A DNA stretch of 51,329 bases, taken from positions 1 to 51,329 of the forward strand of contig JADDRA010000053.1 of assembly GCA_016781105.1 (NCBI GenBank). Direction: 5' to 3'. Positions 17,502 to 28,272 of this stretch are shown in pieces. This DNA is from Actinomycetota bacterium. Lineage in GTDB: Bacteria; Actinomycetota; Acidimicrobiia; Acidimicrobiales; CADCSY01. Position numbers and translations under genes: made by a program. Within the stretch, counting starts at the first letter, position 1. Every line of letters starts with the position of its first letter. The notes under the pieces are model-generated. The model saw only the letters and a list, made by a program, of their open reading frames with translations. It ran no database searches and was not told where the DNA came from.

Positions 17502-18961
17502 CCGCGGCCGGCGCGCTCACCAAGGCGACACCGCTGAGCCGGCGCACGGCCCGCTGGCTCGACGCCCGTCTGGGCGCCGCCAGCTTCGTCCGCAAGGCCC
17601 TCGACAAGGTCTTCCCCGACCACTGGTCGTTCCTGCTGGGTGAGCTGGCCCTGTGGTCGTTCGTGATCCTCATCGCCACCGGCGTGTACCTGACCTTCTT
17701 CTTCGACGCCAGCGTCGAGGAGATCGTCTACCAGGGCAGCTACGTCCCCCTCCAGGGGGTGGAGATGTCCCGGGCCTACGCCAGCGCCCTCGACCTCAGC
17801 TTCGACGTGCGGGCCGGCCTGGTCATGCGCCAGGTCCACCACTGGGCGGCCAACGTCTACCTGGCCACCACCGTGGTCCACCTCATGCGCATCTTCTTCA
17901 CCGGGGCCTTCCGCCGCCCCCGCGAGCTCAACTGGCTCCTCGGGGTGGGGATGCTCATCCTGTCCATCGTCAACGGCTTCGTGGGCTACTCCCTGCTCGA
18001 CGACCAGCTCTCGGGCACGGGGCTTCGCATCGCCTACAACATCGCCATCTCGATCCCGGTCGGGGGCACCTGGCTGGCGTCGCTGTTCTTCGGCGGCGAG
18101 TTCCCCGGCCCCGACCTGATCGAGCGGCTCTACGTCATCCACATCCTGTTGCTGCCGGCGGTGATCATCGCCCTGCTCGGCGCTCACCTGGCCCTGGTGG
18201 CCCGCCAGCGCCACACGCAGTTCAGCGGCCCCGGCCGCACCGAGCGCAACGTGGTGGGCGAGCGGGTGTGGCCCACCTTCGCGGCCAAGGGCACGGCCGC
18301 CTTCTTCCTCACCGCGGCCATGCTGTGCGCCCTGGGCGGGCTGGCCCAGATCAACCCCATCTGGCTCTACGGCCCCTTCCGCCCGGCCGAGGTCAGCGCC
18401 GCCTCCCAGCCCGACTGGTACATGGGCTGGCTCGACGGCGCGCTGCGCCTGTGGCCGTCCTGGGAGATCCGGGCCTTCGGCTTCGAGCTTCCCACCCCGT
18501 TCTACCCCTCCGTCCTGCTCCCGGGGGTGACCTTCGCCCTGCTCGCCCTCTGGCCCTTCCTGGAGGCCCGCATCACCAAGGACCGTCGCGAGCACCACCT
18601 CCTCGACCGGCCTCGCGACCGGCCCCTGCGCACCGCCCTCGGGGTCGCCACCCTGGCCTTCTACACGGTGCTGTTCTTCGGGGGGGCCAGCGACGTGCTG
18701 GCGGTGACGTTCCAGACCTCGGTCAACGCCTTGTTCCGGGCCTTCCGCACCGCCCTGCTGGTGCTCCCGCCCGTGGCCGGGTTCGTGGCCTACCGCCTCT
18801 GCCGGGAGCTGGCCCGGCGCGACCGTCCGGGCGCCACCGACGAGGCGCCCGCCGTCGCCCCCGCCGCGCCCGAGGACGGGGCGTCCCACCGGCGAGCGAT
18901 CGAACCCGAGGACGAGCCCGAGCGTGACCCCGCCTCCACCGCCGGCGTGCCCCGAGGCTGA
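17498..18961 (+). CDS. qcrB: Cytochrome b subunit of bcc complex
   Basis: VHHWAANVYLATTVVHLMRIFFTGAFRRPRELNWLLG; GTG start overlapping qcrA stop. Confidence 0.93.
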   Translation: MTAAGALTKATPLSRRTARWLDARLGAASFVRKALDKVFPDHWSFLLGELALWSFVILIATGVYLTFFFDASVEEIVYQGSYVPLQGVEMSRAYASALDLSFDVRAGLVMRQVHHWAANVYLATTVVHLMRIFFTGAFRRPRELNWLLGVGMLILSIVNGFVGYSLLDDQLSGTGLRIAYNIAISIPVGGTWLASLFFGGEFPGPDLIERLYVIHILLLPAVIIALLGAHLALVARQRHTQFSGPGRTERNVVGERVWPTFAAKGTAAFFLTAAMLCALGGLAQINPIWLYGPFRPAEVSAASQPDWYMGWLDGALRLWPSWEIRAFGFELPTPFYPSVLLPGVTFALLALWPFLEARITKDRREHHLLDRPRDRPLRTALGVATLAFYTVLFFGGASDVLAVTFQTSVNALFRAFRTALLVLPPVAGFVAYRLCRELARRDRPGATDEAPAVAPAAPEDGASHRRAIEPEDEPERDPASTAGVPRG

Positions 18962-19066
18962 GCTGCCGGCACGTCGGCCACCGGCCGCGGCGCGACCGAT
19001 GAGTCTCCGGCGGTACGAGCGTCAGTACCAGCGAGAGCCCGACCACTGACGACGACAGGAGGCGCC

Positions 19067-19579
19067 ATGCCCCGGATCACCCCCAACCTCTGGTTCGACA
19101 CTCAAGGCGAGGAGGCCGCCCAGTTCTACGTCTCGGTGTTCCCGAGCTCCCGGATCACCAACGTCACCTACTACGGCGAGGCGGGCCCGGGACCAGCCGG
19201 CACCGTGCTGACCGTCGACTTCGTGCTCGACGGCCAGGAGTACACCGCCATCAACGGCGGCCCCGAGTTCCGCTTCACCGAGGCGATCTCGCTGCTGATC
19301 AACTGCGCCGACCAGGACGAGGTCGACTACTACTGGGCCAAGCTCACCGACGGTGGCGAGGAGGTCCAGTGCGGCTGGCTGAGGGACCGCTACGGCCTGT
19401 CCTGGCAGGTCTGCCCGGTCGGCATGGGCGAGCTGTTGAACGACCCCGACCAGGGACGCTCACAGCGGGCCATGCGGGCCATGCTGGGCATGAAGAAGAT
19501 CGACCTGGCCGCCCTCCACGCCGCCGCCGACCAGGCCGAGCCGGACCCGGCTGACCCCGTCGAACAGGAGGCGGGGTGA
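19067..19579 (+). CDS. VOC family protein (PhnB-like)
   Basis: PNLWFDTQGEEAAQFYVSVFPSSRITNVTYYGEAGPG; AGGAGG 5' of ATG. Confidence 0.88.
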   Translation: MPRITPNLWFDTQGEEAAQFYVSVFPSSRITNVTYYGEAGPGPAGTVLTVDFVLDGQEYTAINGGPEFRFTEAISLLINCADQDEVDYYWAKLTDGGEEVQCGWLRDRYGLSWQVCPVGMGELLNDPDQGRSQRAMRAMLGMKKIDLAALHAAADQAEPDPADPVEQEAG

Positions 19580-19591
19580 GCTGCAGGTGGA

Positions 19592-20020
19592 TCAGTCGCG
19601 GCGCCTCGACTGGCGGGCGTAGCCCCACAGGCACGAGGCGCTGAGCAGGGTGCCGGGGATCAGGGCCCACAGCCCGAGGGCGAGGCCGTTGGCCATGACG
19701 ACCAGGCCCATCCCCACCCCGAAGGGCCAGATGCTGGCGTGGGGGAGGTACGCCTCGCCCTGTTCGGCGGGGTCATCGTCCCCACCCTCGCCGGCGCGGT
19801 CGGGGTCGCCGGCGTCGACCTGGGTACGGGCCTGCACGGCCAGGTAGCCGCCCACGATGAGCGCCATGCCGCCCGCGAGCAACAGCATCGTGGTGCCTGC
19901 GTCCTCGGCCGAGCTCACCCCGTAGACCACGGTGGCCACGACCAAAAAGGCGGCGATGCCGAGGAAGATGCGGGCCTGGACCCGCATCCCCGCCCGCTGC
20001 GGATCGTCGTCGGTCTCCAT
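19592..20020 (-). CDS. ctaF: Cytochrome c oxidase subunit 4 (actinobacterial type)
   Basis: 142 aa, four TM pattern, MRVQARIFLGIAAFLVVATVVYG...; immediately downstream of ctaD. Confidence 0.8.
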   Translation of the reverse strand: METDDDPQRAGMRVQARIFLGIAAFLVVATVVYGVSSAEDAGTTMLLLAGGMALIVGGYLAVQARTQVDAGDPDRAGEGGDDDPAEQGEAYLPHASIWPFGVGMGLVVMANGLALGLWALIPGTLLSASCLWGYARQSRRRD

Positions 20021-21729
20021 CAGCCCCCCGCGCTGGTCTTGGGGTCGACACCCACCTGCTGACGGGACTCGCCCACGTCGGAGGAGTACAGCCCGTGGCG
20101 CTGGTCGAACACCGGGCGGTTGGAGTGGATCGGCGGCAACGGCCCTTCGAAGTTGTGGGGCGGTGGGGGCGACGAGGTCGCCCACTCCAGGGTGTGGCCC
20201 CCCCAAGGGTCGTCTCCTGCCGCCCGGCCTCGGCGCAGCGTCACCCACACGTTCCAGAGCAGGAACAGGGTGGAGACGCCGGTGAGGAAGGCGCCGGCGC
20301 TGGAGATGAGGTTGAGGGTGGAGAAGCCGTCGGTCTCGAGGTAGTCGGCCACCCGCCGGGGCATGCCCTGGACCCCGAGGTAGTGCTGGACCCCGAAGGT
20401 CAGGTGGAAGCCCACGAACACGGTGGCGAAGTGCAGCTTGCCCAGCCGCTCGTCAAGCAGCTTGCCCGTGAACTTGGGGAACCAGAGGTAGATGGAGGCG
20501 AAGACGCCGAAGACCGAGCCGCCGAAGAGCACGTAGTGCATGTGGGCCACGACGTAGTAGGAGTCGGTGAGCTGGAAGTCGAGGGGGGGCGAGGCCAGGA
20601 TCACCCCGCTCAGGCCCCCGAACACGAAGGTGAGCAGGAAGCCCAGGCCGAACAGCATCGGGGTCTGGAACGTCAGCCGGCCGCCCCACAGGGTCCCGAT
20701 CCAGTTGAAGAACTTCACCCCCGTGGGCACGGCGATGAGGAACGACAGGCCGCTGAAGAACGGCAGCAGGACGGCGCCGGTGGCGAACATGTGGTGGGCC
20801 CACACCCCCATGGACAGGGCGGCGATGCCGAGGGTGGCGAAGACGATGCCCTTGTAGCCGAAGACGGGGCGCCAGGAGAACACGGCGAAGAGCTCGGTGA
20901 ACACCCCGAAGTAGGGCAGGACGACGATGTAGACCTCGGGGTGGCCGAAGAACCAGAACAGGTGCTGCCACAGGATGGGCGAGCCCCCCGCCGCCGCGTC
21001 GAAGATGTGGGCGCCGAAATGGCGGTCGGCGAAGAGCAGCACCGAGGCGGCGGTGAGCACGGGGAAGGCCATGAGGACCAGCACGCTCGTCACCACCATG
21101 TTCCAGGTGAACACCGGCATGCGGAACAGCGTCATCCCGGGCGCCCGCATGGTGAAGACGGTCGTGACGATGTTGACCGCGGTGAGGATCCCCGAGAAGC
21201 CAGTGAGGGTGAGCCCCACCAGCCACAGGTCGCCCCCCACCTCGGGGGAGTAGGCGCTGGTCGACAGCGGGGCGTAGCCGAACCAACCGAAGTCGGCCGC
21301 CCCGCCCGAGGTGAGGAAGGCCGAGACCACGGTGAGCCCGCCGCCGAGGAACAGCCAGTAGCTCAAGGCGTTGAGCCGGGGGAAGCTCATGTCGGGAGCG
21401 CCGATGTGCAGCGGCACCAGGTAGTTGGCCAGCCCAAAGGCGAAGGGGCCGATGAACAGGAACATCATGATGGTGCCGTGCATGGTGAAGAGCTGGTTGT
21501 AGGTCTCGGCCTCGACCACCTCCAGGCCCGGTTCGGCCAGCTCGGCCCGCATGACCATGGCCAAGGCACCAGCGAGGAGAAAGAAGGCGAAGGACGTCAC
21601 CATGTAGCTGATGCCGATGCGCTTGTGGTCGGTGGTGGTGAGCCAGGCCAGGATCCCCGTGGCCTCGGGCTCGTGGGCGGGCTCCTCGGGCGCCGGGGGG
21701 GCCTCGGGGGGGGCCTCGAGCACGCTCAC
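20020..21729 (-). CDS. ctaD: Cytochrome c oxidase subunit I
   Basis: [56 protein letters not shown] 21729. Confidence 0.95.
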   Translation of the reverse strand: MSVLEAPPEAPPAPEEPAHEPEATGILAWLTTTDHKRIGISYMVTSFAFFLLAGALAMVMRAELAEPGLEVVEAETYNQLFTMHGTIMMFLFIGPFAFGLANYLVPLHIGAPDMSFPRLNALSYWLFLGGGLTVVSAFLTSGGAADFGWFGYAPLSTSAYSPEVGGDLWLVGLTLTGFSGILTAVNIVTTVFTMRAPGMTLFRMPVFTWNMVVTSVLVLMAFPVLTAASVLLFADRHFGAHIFDAAAGGSPILWQHLFWFFGHPEVYIVVLPYFGVFTELFAVFSWRPVFGYKGIVFATLGIAALSMGVWAHHMFATGAVLLPFFSGLSFLIAVPTGVKFFNWIGTLWGGRLTFQTPMLFGLGFLLTFVFGGLSGVILASPPLDFQLTDSYYVVAHMHYVLFGGSVFGVFASIYLWFPKFTGKLLDERLGKLHFATVFVGFHLTFGVQHYLGVQGMPRRVADYLETDGFSTLNLISSAGAFLTGVSTLFLLWNVWVTLRRGRAAGDDPWGGHTLEWATSSPPPPHNFEGPLPPIHSNRPVFDQRHGLYSSDVGESRQQVGVDPKTSAGG

Positions 21730-22514
21730 CCGCCCGCTCCCCCCGTCGAGGCCGAAGCCGCCTGCGTGGTCACCGGGTCGGCCCGCCGCTCGTCGAGCCA
21801 GGCCCGGTACTCCTCGGGGGGGACGGCCGCCACCGAGAAGTTCATGCGGTAGTGGTCGAGGCCGCAGAACTCGGCGCAGCGGCCCTCCCACTCGCCCGCC
21901 TGGGTCACCTCGACCTCGATCTCGTTGTCGATGCCAGGGATGAGGTCGCGCTTGACGAGGAAGCGGGGGACCCAGAAGGAGTGGTTGACGTCGGGTGACT
22001 CGAGGCGCAGGCGCACCGTCGCCCCCACCGGCAGCACCATGCGGGGAGTGTCGAACCCGTTGCTCACGACCGTCACCTCCTCCTCGGGGTACTCGAACTG
22101 CCACGACCACTGGAACCCGACCACGTCGACCACCACATCGGGGTCGTCGCTCAGGGCCACCACCCGCTGCTGGGTGAGCACGGTGAACACGAAGAGCACG
22201 GCGACGACGACCAGCGGGGTGAGGGTGTAGAAGACCTCGACGGGGATGTTCTCGGGGCTCTGGCTGGGCAGCTCGTCGTTGCGGCGCCGGTAGCGCAGGA
22301 TGCAGAACATAACCAGGGCCCAGATCAGCGCCCCCACGGCGGCCGCGGCCCAGTGCGCTCCCCGCCAGAGGTCGAGCACCTCCTCGCCCTGGGTCGTGGT
22401 GGGATCGGGAGCGCCGAAGTCGAAGCCGCTCGAGCACGCCCCGGCGACCAGGACCAGCGCCAGGGCGGAGCAGCGAGCGAGGAGCCGACGGCGCGTGGGC
22501 ATCGGTGCCGACAC
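21726..22514 (-). CDS. ctaC: Cytochrome c oxidase subunit II (lipoprotein, CuA)
   Basis: Lipobox-like LVAGACSS; CuA motif [12 protein letters not shown]; alternative ATG at 22502. Confidence 0.94.
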   Translation of the reverse strand: MSAPMPTRRRLLARCSALALVLVAGACSSGFDFGAPDPTTTQGEEVLDLWRGAHWAAAAVGALIWALVMFCILRYRRRNDELPSQSPENIPVEVFYTLTPLVVVAVLFVFTVLTQQRVVALSDDPDVVVDVVGFQWSWQFEYPEEEVTVVSNGFDTPRMVLPVGATVRLRLESPDVNHSFWVPRFLVKRDLIPGIDNEIEVEVTQAGEWEGRCAEFCGLDHYRMNFSVAAVPPEEYRAWLDERRADPVTTQAASASTGGAGG

Positions 22515-22590
22515 TAACGCCAGAACCGGCCCGATCCCGAGGAGGGCAGGGGAGCTTCAGCGAGACCGGGAAGAAATCTGCCAGGGGCCC

Positions 22591-22619
22591 TTGTGTCATG
22601 GATCGATGTAAGATAGGGT
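22591..22619 (+). promoter_or_regulatory. Putative merR promoter (leaderless)
   Basis: TTGTGT (22591-22596), 17-bp spacer, TAGGGT (22614-22619), 7 nt, GTG 22627. Confidence 0.55.
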
Positions 22620-22626
22620 CCTTCCC

Positions 22627-23397
22627 GTGGGCCGCCGGCGGACGACGATGACCATCGACGAGCTGGCCCGGCGCTCGGGGGTGACCACCCGCAACATCCG
22701 CAGCTACCAGACCCAGGGGATCCTCCCGCCCCCGGCGCTGGTGGGCCGCACCGGCCACTACGACGAGGGCCACCTGGCCCGCCTGCGCCTGGTCGACCGC
22801 CTCCAGGACCAGGGCTACTCCCTGGCCGGCATCGCCGGGCTGCTGCGGGCCTGGGAGGAGGGCCGCAGCCTGGGCGAGGTGCTGGGCTTCGAGGCCGCCC
22901 TGACCGAGCCCTGGAGCGACGAGGAACCCGAGCGGGTGAGCCTCGAGGAGCTCCTGGCCCGCTTCCCCGACGCCGCCGCCGACCCCGCCCTGGCGCTTCG
23001 AGCCGTGGAGCTGGGCCTGGTCGAGCCCGACGGCGACGCCTTCCGGGTGCCCAGCCCCAGCCTCCTGCGGGCGGGCATGGAGCTGGTCGCCGTAGGCGTT
23101 CCCCTCGGGGTGACCCAGGACGAGGTGGCCGCCCTGCGGGCCGACATGGCCCGGGTCGCCGCCCGCTTCGTGGCGCTCTTCGAGCGTCACGTCTGGGAGC
23201 CCTTCGCCGAGGCGGGGATGCCGGCCGAGCGCCTGGGCGAGGTCACCGACGCGCTGCGCCGGATGCGCCCGCTGGCCGCCATCGCCGTGCAGGCCACGCT
23301 CGCTCGAGCCATGGAGGAGGCGACGGCCAGCTCCACTGCAGCCCAGGTCGGCGCCGAGCACGCCGTCGGGCTGCCCGAAGCAGTAGGAGGATCGTGA
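22627..23397 (+). CDS. MerR family transcriptional regulator
   Basis: [49 protein letters not shown]. Confidence 0.9.
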   Translation: MGRRRTTMTIDELARRSGVTTRNIRSYQTQGILPPPALVGRTGHYDEGHLARLRLVDRLQDQGYSLAGIAGLLRAWEEGRSLGEVLGFEAALTEPWSDEEPERVSLEELLARFPDAAADPALALRAVELGLVEPDGDAFRVPSPSLLRAGMELVAVGVPLGVTQDEVAALRADMARVAARFVALFERHVWEPFAEAGMPAERLGEVTDALRRMRPLAAIAVQATLARAMEEATASSTAAQVGAEHAVGLPEAVGGS

Positions 23398-25190
23398 TGG
23401 ACCTCACCACCTGGGACCACTGGCTGTACGTGATCGTGCCCTTCGTGGCCTACCTGGCCATCGTGGTGGGCCTGGTGCTGGCCGGCGAGGCCGGGACCAA
23501 GACCGACATCGTGGGCGTGTTGTGCCACCCCATCTCCTCCAGCCTGCGTCGCCTCACCGGCTACCCCGGCTGGTCGATGGCCGGGGTGCTCACCGGGCTG
23601 TTCCTCCTCGGCATCGGGTTGGTGGGCCTGTACTGGGACGTGGCCTTCCACATCGACAACGGCCGGGACGAGAACCTGTTCACCCCGTCGCACACGATGA
23701 TCGTGCTGGCCCTGGGGGGCCTGCTGGTGACCGCCGGCGTGGTGGTGCTCTTCGCCACCCTCGACAAGGCCGACGCCGGCCGCCGCATCTGGGGCCTGCA
23801 GGTGCCCTGGTCGGCCCTGTCGCTCGGAGCCATGGGCCTGGGCGGGCTGATCGCCTTCCCCCTCGATGAGCTGTGGCACCGGGCCTTTGGCATCGACGTG
23901 ACCCTCTGGAGCCCCACCCACCTCATGCTGGTGGGCGGCGGCAGCCTGGCCACCATCTCCCTGTGGCTGATGCTGGTGGAGGCCAAGTCCCAGGCCCGGC
24001 CCACGCTCCTCGGCCGGGCCATCGAAGCCCTGGCCCTGGGGGCCGTCCTCACCGGGCTCACCACCGTCCAGGGGGAGTTCGACTTCGGCGTCCCCCAGTT
24101 CCAGGTGCTGTACCTTCCCGTGCTGGCCGCGGTGGCCGCCGGCTTCGCCCTGGTCCTGGCCCGGGTGGCGCTGGGCCCGTGGGGGGCAGCCAAGGCCCTG
24201 GTGGCCTTCCTCGTCCTGCGGGTCAGCCTGGCCGCCCTGCTGGGCGGCGCCCTCAACCACACCGTGCCCCGCTTCCCCCTCTACCTGGGCGCCGTGGTGG
24301 CGGTGGAGGCCGCCGGGTGGTGGCTCGGCACCGAGCACCGCCTGCGCTTCGCCGTGGCCAGCGGCGCCCTGGTGGGCACGCTCGGCCTGGCCGGCGAAGC
24401 CCTCTGGGTGGCCAGCCTCGACTGGTTCCACATCTCCCCCTCGGTCCTGCTCAAGGCGGTCGTGATCGCCCCCCTGGCCGCCGGCGCCGCCGCCGTCCTG
24501 GCCGTGGCCCTGGCCCGGGTCGTCGCGGGCGGGAGCCGAGTCCCGGCTGCGGCGGTGGGCGGCGGTCTCGTGGTCCTGCTGGCCGCCCTGGCCTACCCCC
24601 TGCCCCGCGACGTCGGCGAGGTCGACGCCACCATCCGCCTCCGGCCCGCGGGCGTGGTCAACGGGGTGGAGCAGGCCGACGTGGCCGTCGAGCTCAGCCC
24701 CGCCGACGCCGCCGCCGGCGCCGACGCCTTCGGCCTGGTCTCCTGGCAGGGAGGCGGCCGGGTCCTGGCCGAGCTCGAGGAGGTGGCCCCCGGTCGCTAC
24801 GTCGGCTCCCGGCCGATGCCGGTGGCGGGCACGTGGAAGACCATGGTGGGCCTCCAGCGGGGGGACGAGGTGATGGCGGCGCCGATCTACCTGCCCGCCG
24901 ACGCCGAGATCGGTGCCTCGGCCGTGCCCGCCCTTCCCCAGCGCCAGACGCCCTTCCTGCGCAACACCGAGGTCCTCCTGCGTGAGGCCCACGCTGGTCC
25001 GGGATGGCCCGCCGCGGTGGCCTACACCTCGCTGGCCCTCATGTTCGCCGGCTGGCTGGGGCTCTTCGCCCTGGGCGCGGTCCGCATCCAGGCCGTGCCA
25101 CCGGGCTCGCCTCCGGGCTCGGGCTCGCCCAGCCCCAGCTCGGCCGGAGCCCCCTGGCAACCGAGCGTCCCCCGCCAGCGCGTGGCCTGA
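23397..25190 (+). CDS. Polytopic membrane protein with C-terminal extracytoplasmic FixH/YtkA-like domain
   Basis: About 10 hydrophobic segments then [30 protein letters not shown]...[34 protein letters not shown] overlaps merR stop. Confidence 0.7.
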   Translation: MDLTTWDHWLYVIVPFVAYLAIVVGLVLAGEAGTKTDIVGVLCHPISSSLRRLTGYPGWSMAGVLTGLFLLGIGLVGLYWDVAFHIDNGRDENLFTPSHTMIVLALGGLLVTAGVVVLFATLDKADAGRRIWGLQVPWSALSLGAMGLGGLIAFPLDELWHRAFGIDVTLWSPTHLMLVGGGSLATISLWLMLVEAKSQARPTLLGRAIEALALGAVLTGLTTVQGEFDFGVPQFQVLYLPVLAAVAAGFALVLARVALGPWGAAKALVAFLVLRVSLAALLGGALNHTVPRFPLYLGAVVAVEAAGWWLGTEHRLRFAVASGALVGTLGLAGEALWVASLDWFHISPSVLLKAVVIAPLAAGAAAVLAVALARVVAGGSRVPAAAVGGGLVVLLAALAYPLPRDVGEVDATIRLRPAGVVNGVEQADVAVELSPADAAAGADAFGLVSWQGGGRVLAELEEVAPGRYVGSRPMPVAGTWKTMVGLQRGDEVMAAPIYLPADAEIGASAVPALPQRQTPFLRNTEVLLREAHAGPGWPAAVAYTSLALMFAGWLGLFALGAVRIQAVPPGSPPGSGSPSPSSAGAPWQPSVPRQRVA

Positions 25191-25224
25191 CCGTCCACCC
25201 TCGCCCCCCCTCGGATTCTTGACG

Positions 25225-25803
25225 TCACCCCCGAGCGGCCTCGGCCAGGAGGACGACACCGAAGGCGGCGAAGGCGACCGCCGCGCCGAGCCGGACGCTG
25301 CGGTCGCTGAGGCGGGCGCCCAGCTGGCGCCCGACGAGGATGGCCAGGGCGTCGGCGGCCACCATGCCCACCGTCGAGCCGGCCCAGGTGCCCCACGGTG
25401 CCTCCCGGGTGGCCAGGGTGACGGTCGCCAGCATGGTCTTGTCGCCCAACTCGGCCAGCAGGAAGGCCACGCCGACCGCCACCACCACCGAGCGCATCTG
25501 GCGCCGGGCCCGGGCCGCCTCGTCCTCGTCGAGGACGTCGCCGCGCAGGGTCCACAGGGCGAAACCGAGGAAGGCCAGCCCCGCGGCCACGGTGACGGCC
25601 CGGGTGGGCAGGGCGCCGGCCAGCAGCGAACCGGCCAGCACCGAGGCGGCGTGGACGGCGGCGGTGGCCGCCGTGATGCCGACCAGCACGGGCAGGGGCC
25701 GGTAGCGGGTGGCGAAGGTGAGGGCCATGAGCTGGCTCTTGTCACCCATCTCGGCCAGGAAGATCACCCCGAAGCTGACGAGGAAGGCGCTCACGCCGTC
25801 CAT
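25225..25803 (-). CDS. TMEM165/GDT1 family protein (UPF0016)
   Basis: FLAEMGDKSQLMALTFATRY and LLAELGDKTMLATVTLATRE duplicated EXGDKS/T motifs. Confidence 0.92.
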   Translation of the reverse strand: MDGVSAFLVSFGVIFLAEMGDKSQLMALTFATRYRPLPVLVGITAATAAVHAASVLAGSLLAGALPTRAVTVAAGLAFLGFALWTLRGDVLDEDEAARARRQMRSVVVAVGVAFLLAELGDKTMLATVTLATREAPWGTWAGSTVGMVAADALAILVGRQLGARLSDRSVRLGAAVAFAAFGVVLLAEAARG

Positions 25804-25846
25804 CCTCGCGGGCAGCTCCCGGGAGTACGGCCGGGCAAGCTGGGAC

Positions 25847-27073
25847 GTGGCCGACGTGCTGTCCCTCGCCCCCACCGCCCTGGTCGCCGGAGGCGACGCC
25901 CTGGCCCGGGACGGCGACGGGCGGGTCGTCTTCGTGACCGGTGCCCTGCCGGGCGAGCGGGTGCGGGCCCGGGTCACCCGGGCCCGGCGTGACTACGCCC
26001 GGGCCGTGACCGTCGAGGTGCTCGACGCCTCCCCCGACCGCCAGGCGCCGCCGTGCCCCGCCCTGGCCGCCGGCTGCGGCGGGTGCACCTGGCAGCACGT
26101 GGCACCCGAGGCCCAGGTCCGCTTCAAGGTCGACCTGGTGGTCGACGCCCTGCGCCGGATCACCCGGCTGGCCGACCCACCCCTGCCCCGGCCCGTGGCC
26201 CTGTCCGGACCGGCCCTGCGCACCACCGCCCGCCTGGCCGTCACCCCAGCCGGGCGAGCCGGCCACCGCCGTCCGGCTGGCGGCGGGCCCGGCCCGGCTG
26301 TCGAAACCCCATCCTGCCTGGTCGCCCACCCCCTCCTCGAGGAGCTGGTCGTGGCCGGGCGCTACCCCGGCGCCGAGGAGGTGCTGCTGCGGGTCGGGGT
26401 GGCCTCGGGTGAGCGCCTGGTGCGGCCCCGCGCCCGGGGGGCCACCGTGGTGGTGCCCGCCGGCGTGGCGGTGGTGGCGCCCGACGACGAGGGACCCGGC
26501 GCCGACGGCTCGGCCGTGGTGCACGAGGAGGTGGGCGGCCGGCGCTTGCGGGTCTCGGCCGGGTCGTTCTTCCAGCCCGGCCGGGTGGCGGCCACGGCGC
26601 TGGCCGAGGCGGTGGACGAGGCCGTGGGTGGCGCCCTGGCCCCGGGCGGGCACCTGGTCGACGCCTACGCCGGCGTGGGCCTGTTCGCCTCGATCCTGGG
26701 GCAGCGCCGCCGCGCCCGGGTGACCGCCGTGGAGCGACACCAGCCGGCGGTGGCGGACGCCCGGGTGAACCTGGGCCAGCTCGACGCCCGGGTCGTGGCC
26801 ACCGAGGTCGGCCGCTGGCGACCCCGGCCGGGCGACCCGCCGGCCGACGTGGTGGTGGCCGACCCGTCCCGCCCCGGGCTGGGCCGGCCCGGGGTGCGAG
26901 CCCTGGCCGCCACCGGCGCCCCTCGCATCGTCCTGGTGAGCTGCGACCCCGCCTCGCTGGCTCGCGACACCGCGCTCCTGGACGGCGCCGGCTACCGGCT
27001 GGTGTCGCTCGCCCTGGTCGACGCCTTCCCCCACACCTTCCACACCGAGGTGGTCAGCCGCTTCGACCGGTGA
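25847..27073 (+). CDS. Class I SAM-dependent RNA methyltransferase (TrmA/RumA family)
   Basis: TRAM-like N-terminus, CGGCTWQH Fe-S motif, DAYAGVGLFA, LVSCDPASLARD. Confidence 0.85.
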   Translation: MADVLSLAPTALVAGGDALARDGDGRVVFVTGALPGERVRARVTRARRDYARAVTVEVLDASPDRQAPPCPALAAGCGGCTWQHVAPEAQVRFKVDLVVDALRRITRLADPPLPRPVALSGPALRTTARLAVTPAGRAGHRRPAGGGPGPAVETPSCLVAHPLLEELVVAGRYPGAEEVLLRVGVASGERLVRPRARGATVVVPAGVAVVAPDDEGPGADGSAVVHEEVGGRRLRVSAGSFFQPGRVAATALAEAVDEAVGGALAPGGHLVDAYAGVGLFASILGQRRRARVTAVERHQPAVADARVNLGQLDARVVATEVGRWRPRPGDPPADVVVADPSRPGLGRPGVRALAATGAPRIVLVSCDPASLARDTALLDGAGYRLVSLALVDAFPHTFHTEVVSRFDR

Positions 27074-27103
27074 GGGAGAACCGGTCTGGGTACCCTCGCC
27101 CCG

Positions 27104-28201
27104 ATGGCCAGCGCCGGCACCTACGTCGAACCCACCGGCGAGTTCACCCGCGACCGCAACTACATCGCCACCCGCATCACCGCCGACGGGTCGGACGGCT
27201 ACCCGGTCGAGCCCGGGCGCTACCGCCTGGTCGTGAGCCGGGCCTGCCCGTGGGCCAACCGGGCCGTCATCGTGCGCCGCCTGCTCGGCCTCGAGGGCGT
27301 GCTGTCGATGGGCATCACCGGACCGACCCACGACGAGCGCAGCTGGACCTTCGACCTGGATCCCGGCGGGCGCGATCCGGTGCTCGGCATCGAGCGCCTG
27401 CAGGAAGCCTTCTTCGCCCGCTTCCCCGGCTACGAGCGCGGTATCACCGTCCCTGCCATCGTCGACGTCCCCACCGGCCAGGTGGTGACCAACGACTTCG
27501 CCCAGATGACCCTCGACCTGTCGAGCGAGTGGCGGTCCTACCACCGCCCCGGTGCTCCCGACCTCTACCCCGAGTCCCGCCGCGACGAGATCGACGAGGT
27601 GGCTGAGCTGGTCTTCCACGACGTCAACAACGGCGTCTACCGCTGCGGCTTCGCCGGCACCCAGCGGGCCTACGAGGCTGCCTACCAGCGCCTCTTCGCC
27701 CGCCTCGACTGGCTCTGCGAGCGCCTCGCGGGCCAGCGCTACCTAGTGGGCGACACCATCACCGAGGCCGACATCCGCCTGTTCACCACCCTGGCCCGCT
27801 TCGATGCCGTCTACCACGGCCACTTCAAGTGCAACCGGCACAAGCTGTCCGAGCTGCCCGTGCTGTGGGCCTACGCCCGGGACCTGTTCCAGACCCCGGG
27901 CTTCGGCGACACGACCGACTTCGACCACATCAAGCGCCACTACTACGAGGTCCATCGCGACATCAACCCCACCGGCATCGTTCCCGCCGGCCCCGAGCTG
28001 GCGGGGTGGCTCGAGCCCCACGGGCGCGAGGCCCTGGGGGGACGACCCTTCGGTGAGGGCACGCCCCCCGGACCGCCGCCGCCGAACGAGGTGGTCCCCC
28101 CGGAGCACACGCCGCTCGCCCGAGCCCGGCCGGCCCGAGCCACTGCCGGCGGGGGCGGCGTGGCCAGCGGCGAGGGCCGAGGGCCGGCCACCCCGTCGTG
28201 A
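27104..28201 (+). CDS. Glutathionyl-hydroquinone reductase-like (Xi-class GST)
   Basis: RACPWANRAVIVRRLLGLEGVLSMG; NNGVYRCGFAGTQRAYEAAYQRLF; TLARFDAVYHGHFKCN. Confidence 0.88.
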   Translation: MASAGTYVEPTGEFTRDRNYIATRITADGSDGYPVEPGRYRLVVSRACPWANRAVIVRRLLGLEGVLSMGITGPTHDERSWTFDLDPGGRDPVLGIERLQEAFFARFPGYERGITVPAIVDVPTGQVVTNDFAQMTLDLSSEWRSYHRPGAPDLYPESRRDEIDEVAELVFHDVNNGVYRCGFAGTQRAYEAAYQRLFARLDWLCERLAGQRYLVGDTITEADIRLFTTLARFDAVYHGHFKCNRHKLSELPVLWAYARDLFQTPGFGDTTDFDHIKRHYYEVHRDINPTGIVPAGPELAGWLEPHGREALGGRPFGEGTPPGPPPPNEVVPPEHTPLARARPARATAGGGGVASGEGRGPATPS

Positions 28202-28272
28202 GCGACGCGCGGGCAGGGGTCGCGTCCACCTAGAGTGGCCCGCCCCTGGTCCCAGCCCGGGGGTCGCTGTCC

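Noticed and set aside
15152-22514. Novel respiratory island
   Set aside because: Gene content (ctaE-qcrCAB, ctaC/D/F) is the standard actinobacterial bcc-aa3 supercomplex set; all key metal motifs are intact. Only the ctaG-thiolase-phosphoesterase side is unusual.
20020-23361. 1113-aa reverse ORF read as one giant protein
   Set aside because: Only the 570 aa from GTG 21729 are CtaD; the upstream part is antisense or overlaps ctaC and merR in another frame.
26221-26330. Possible frameshift in the TrmA-like methyltransferase (odd RPAGGGPGPAVETPSC stretch)
   Set aside because: The frame stays open and downstream motifs are in register; alternative frames do not give a better family match.
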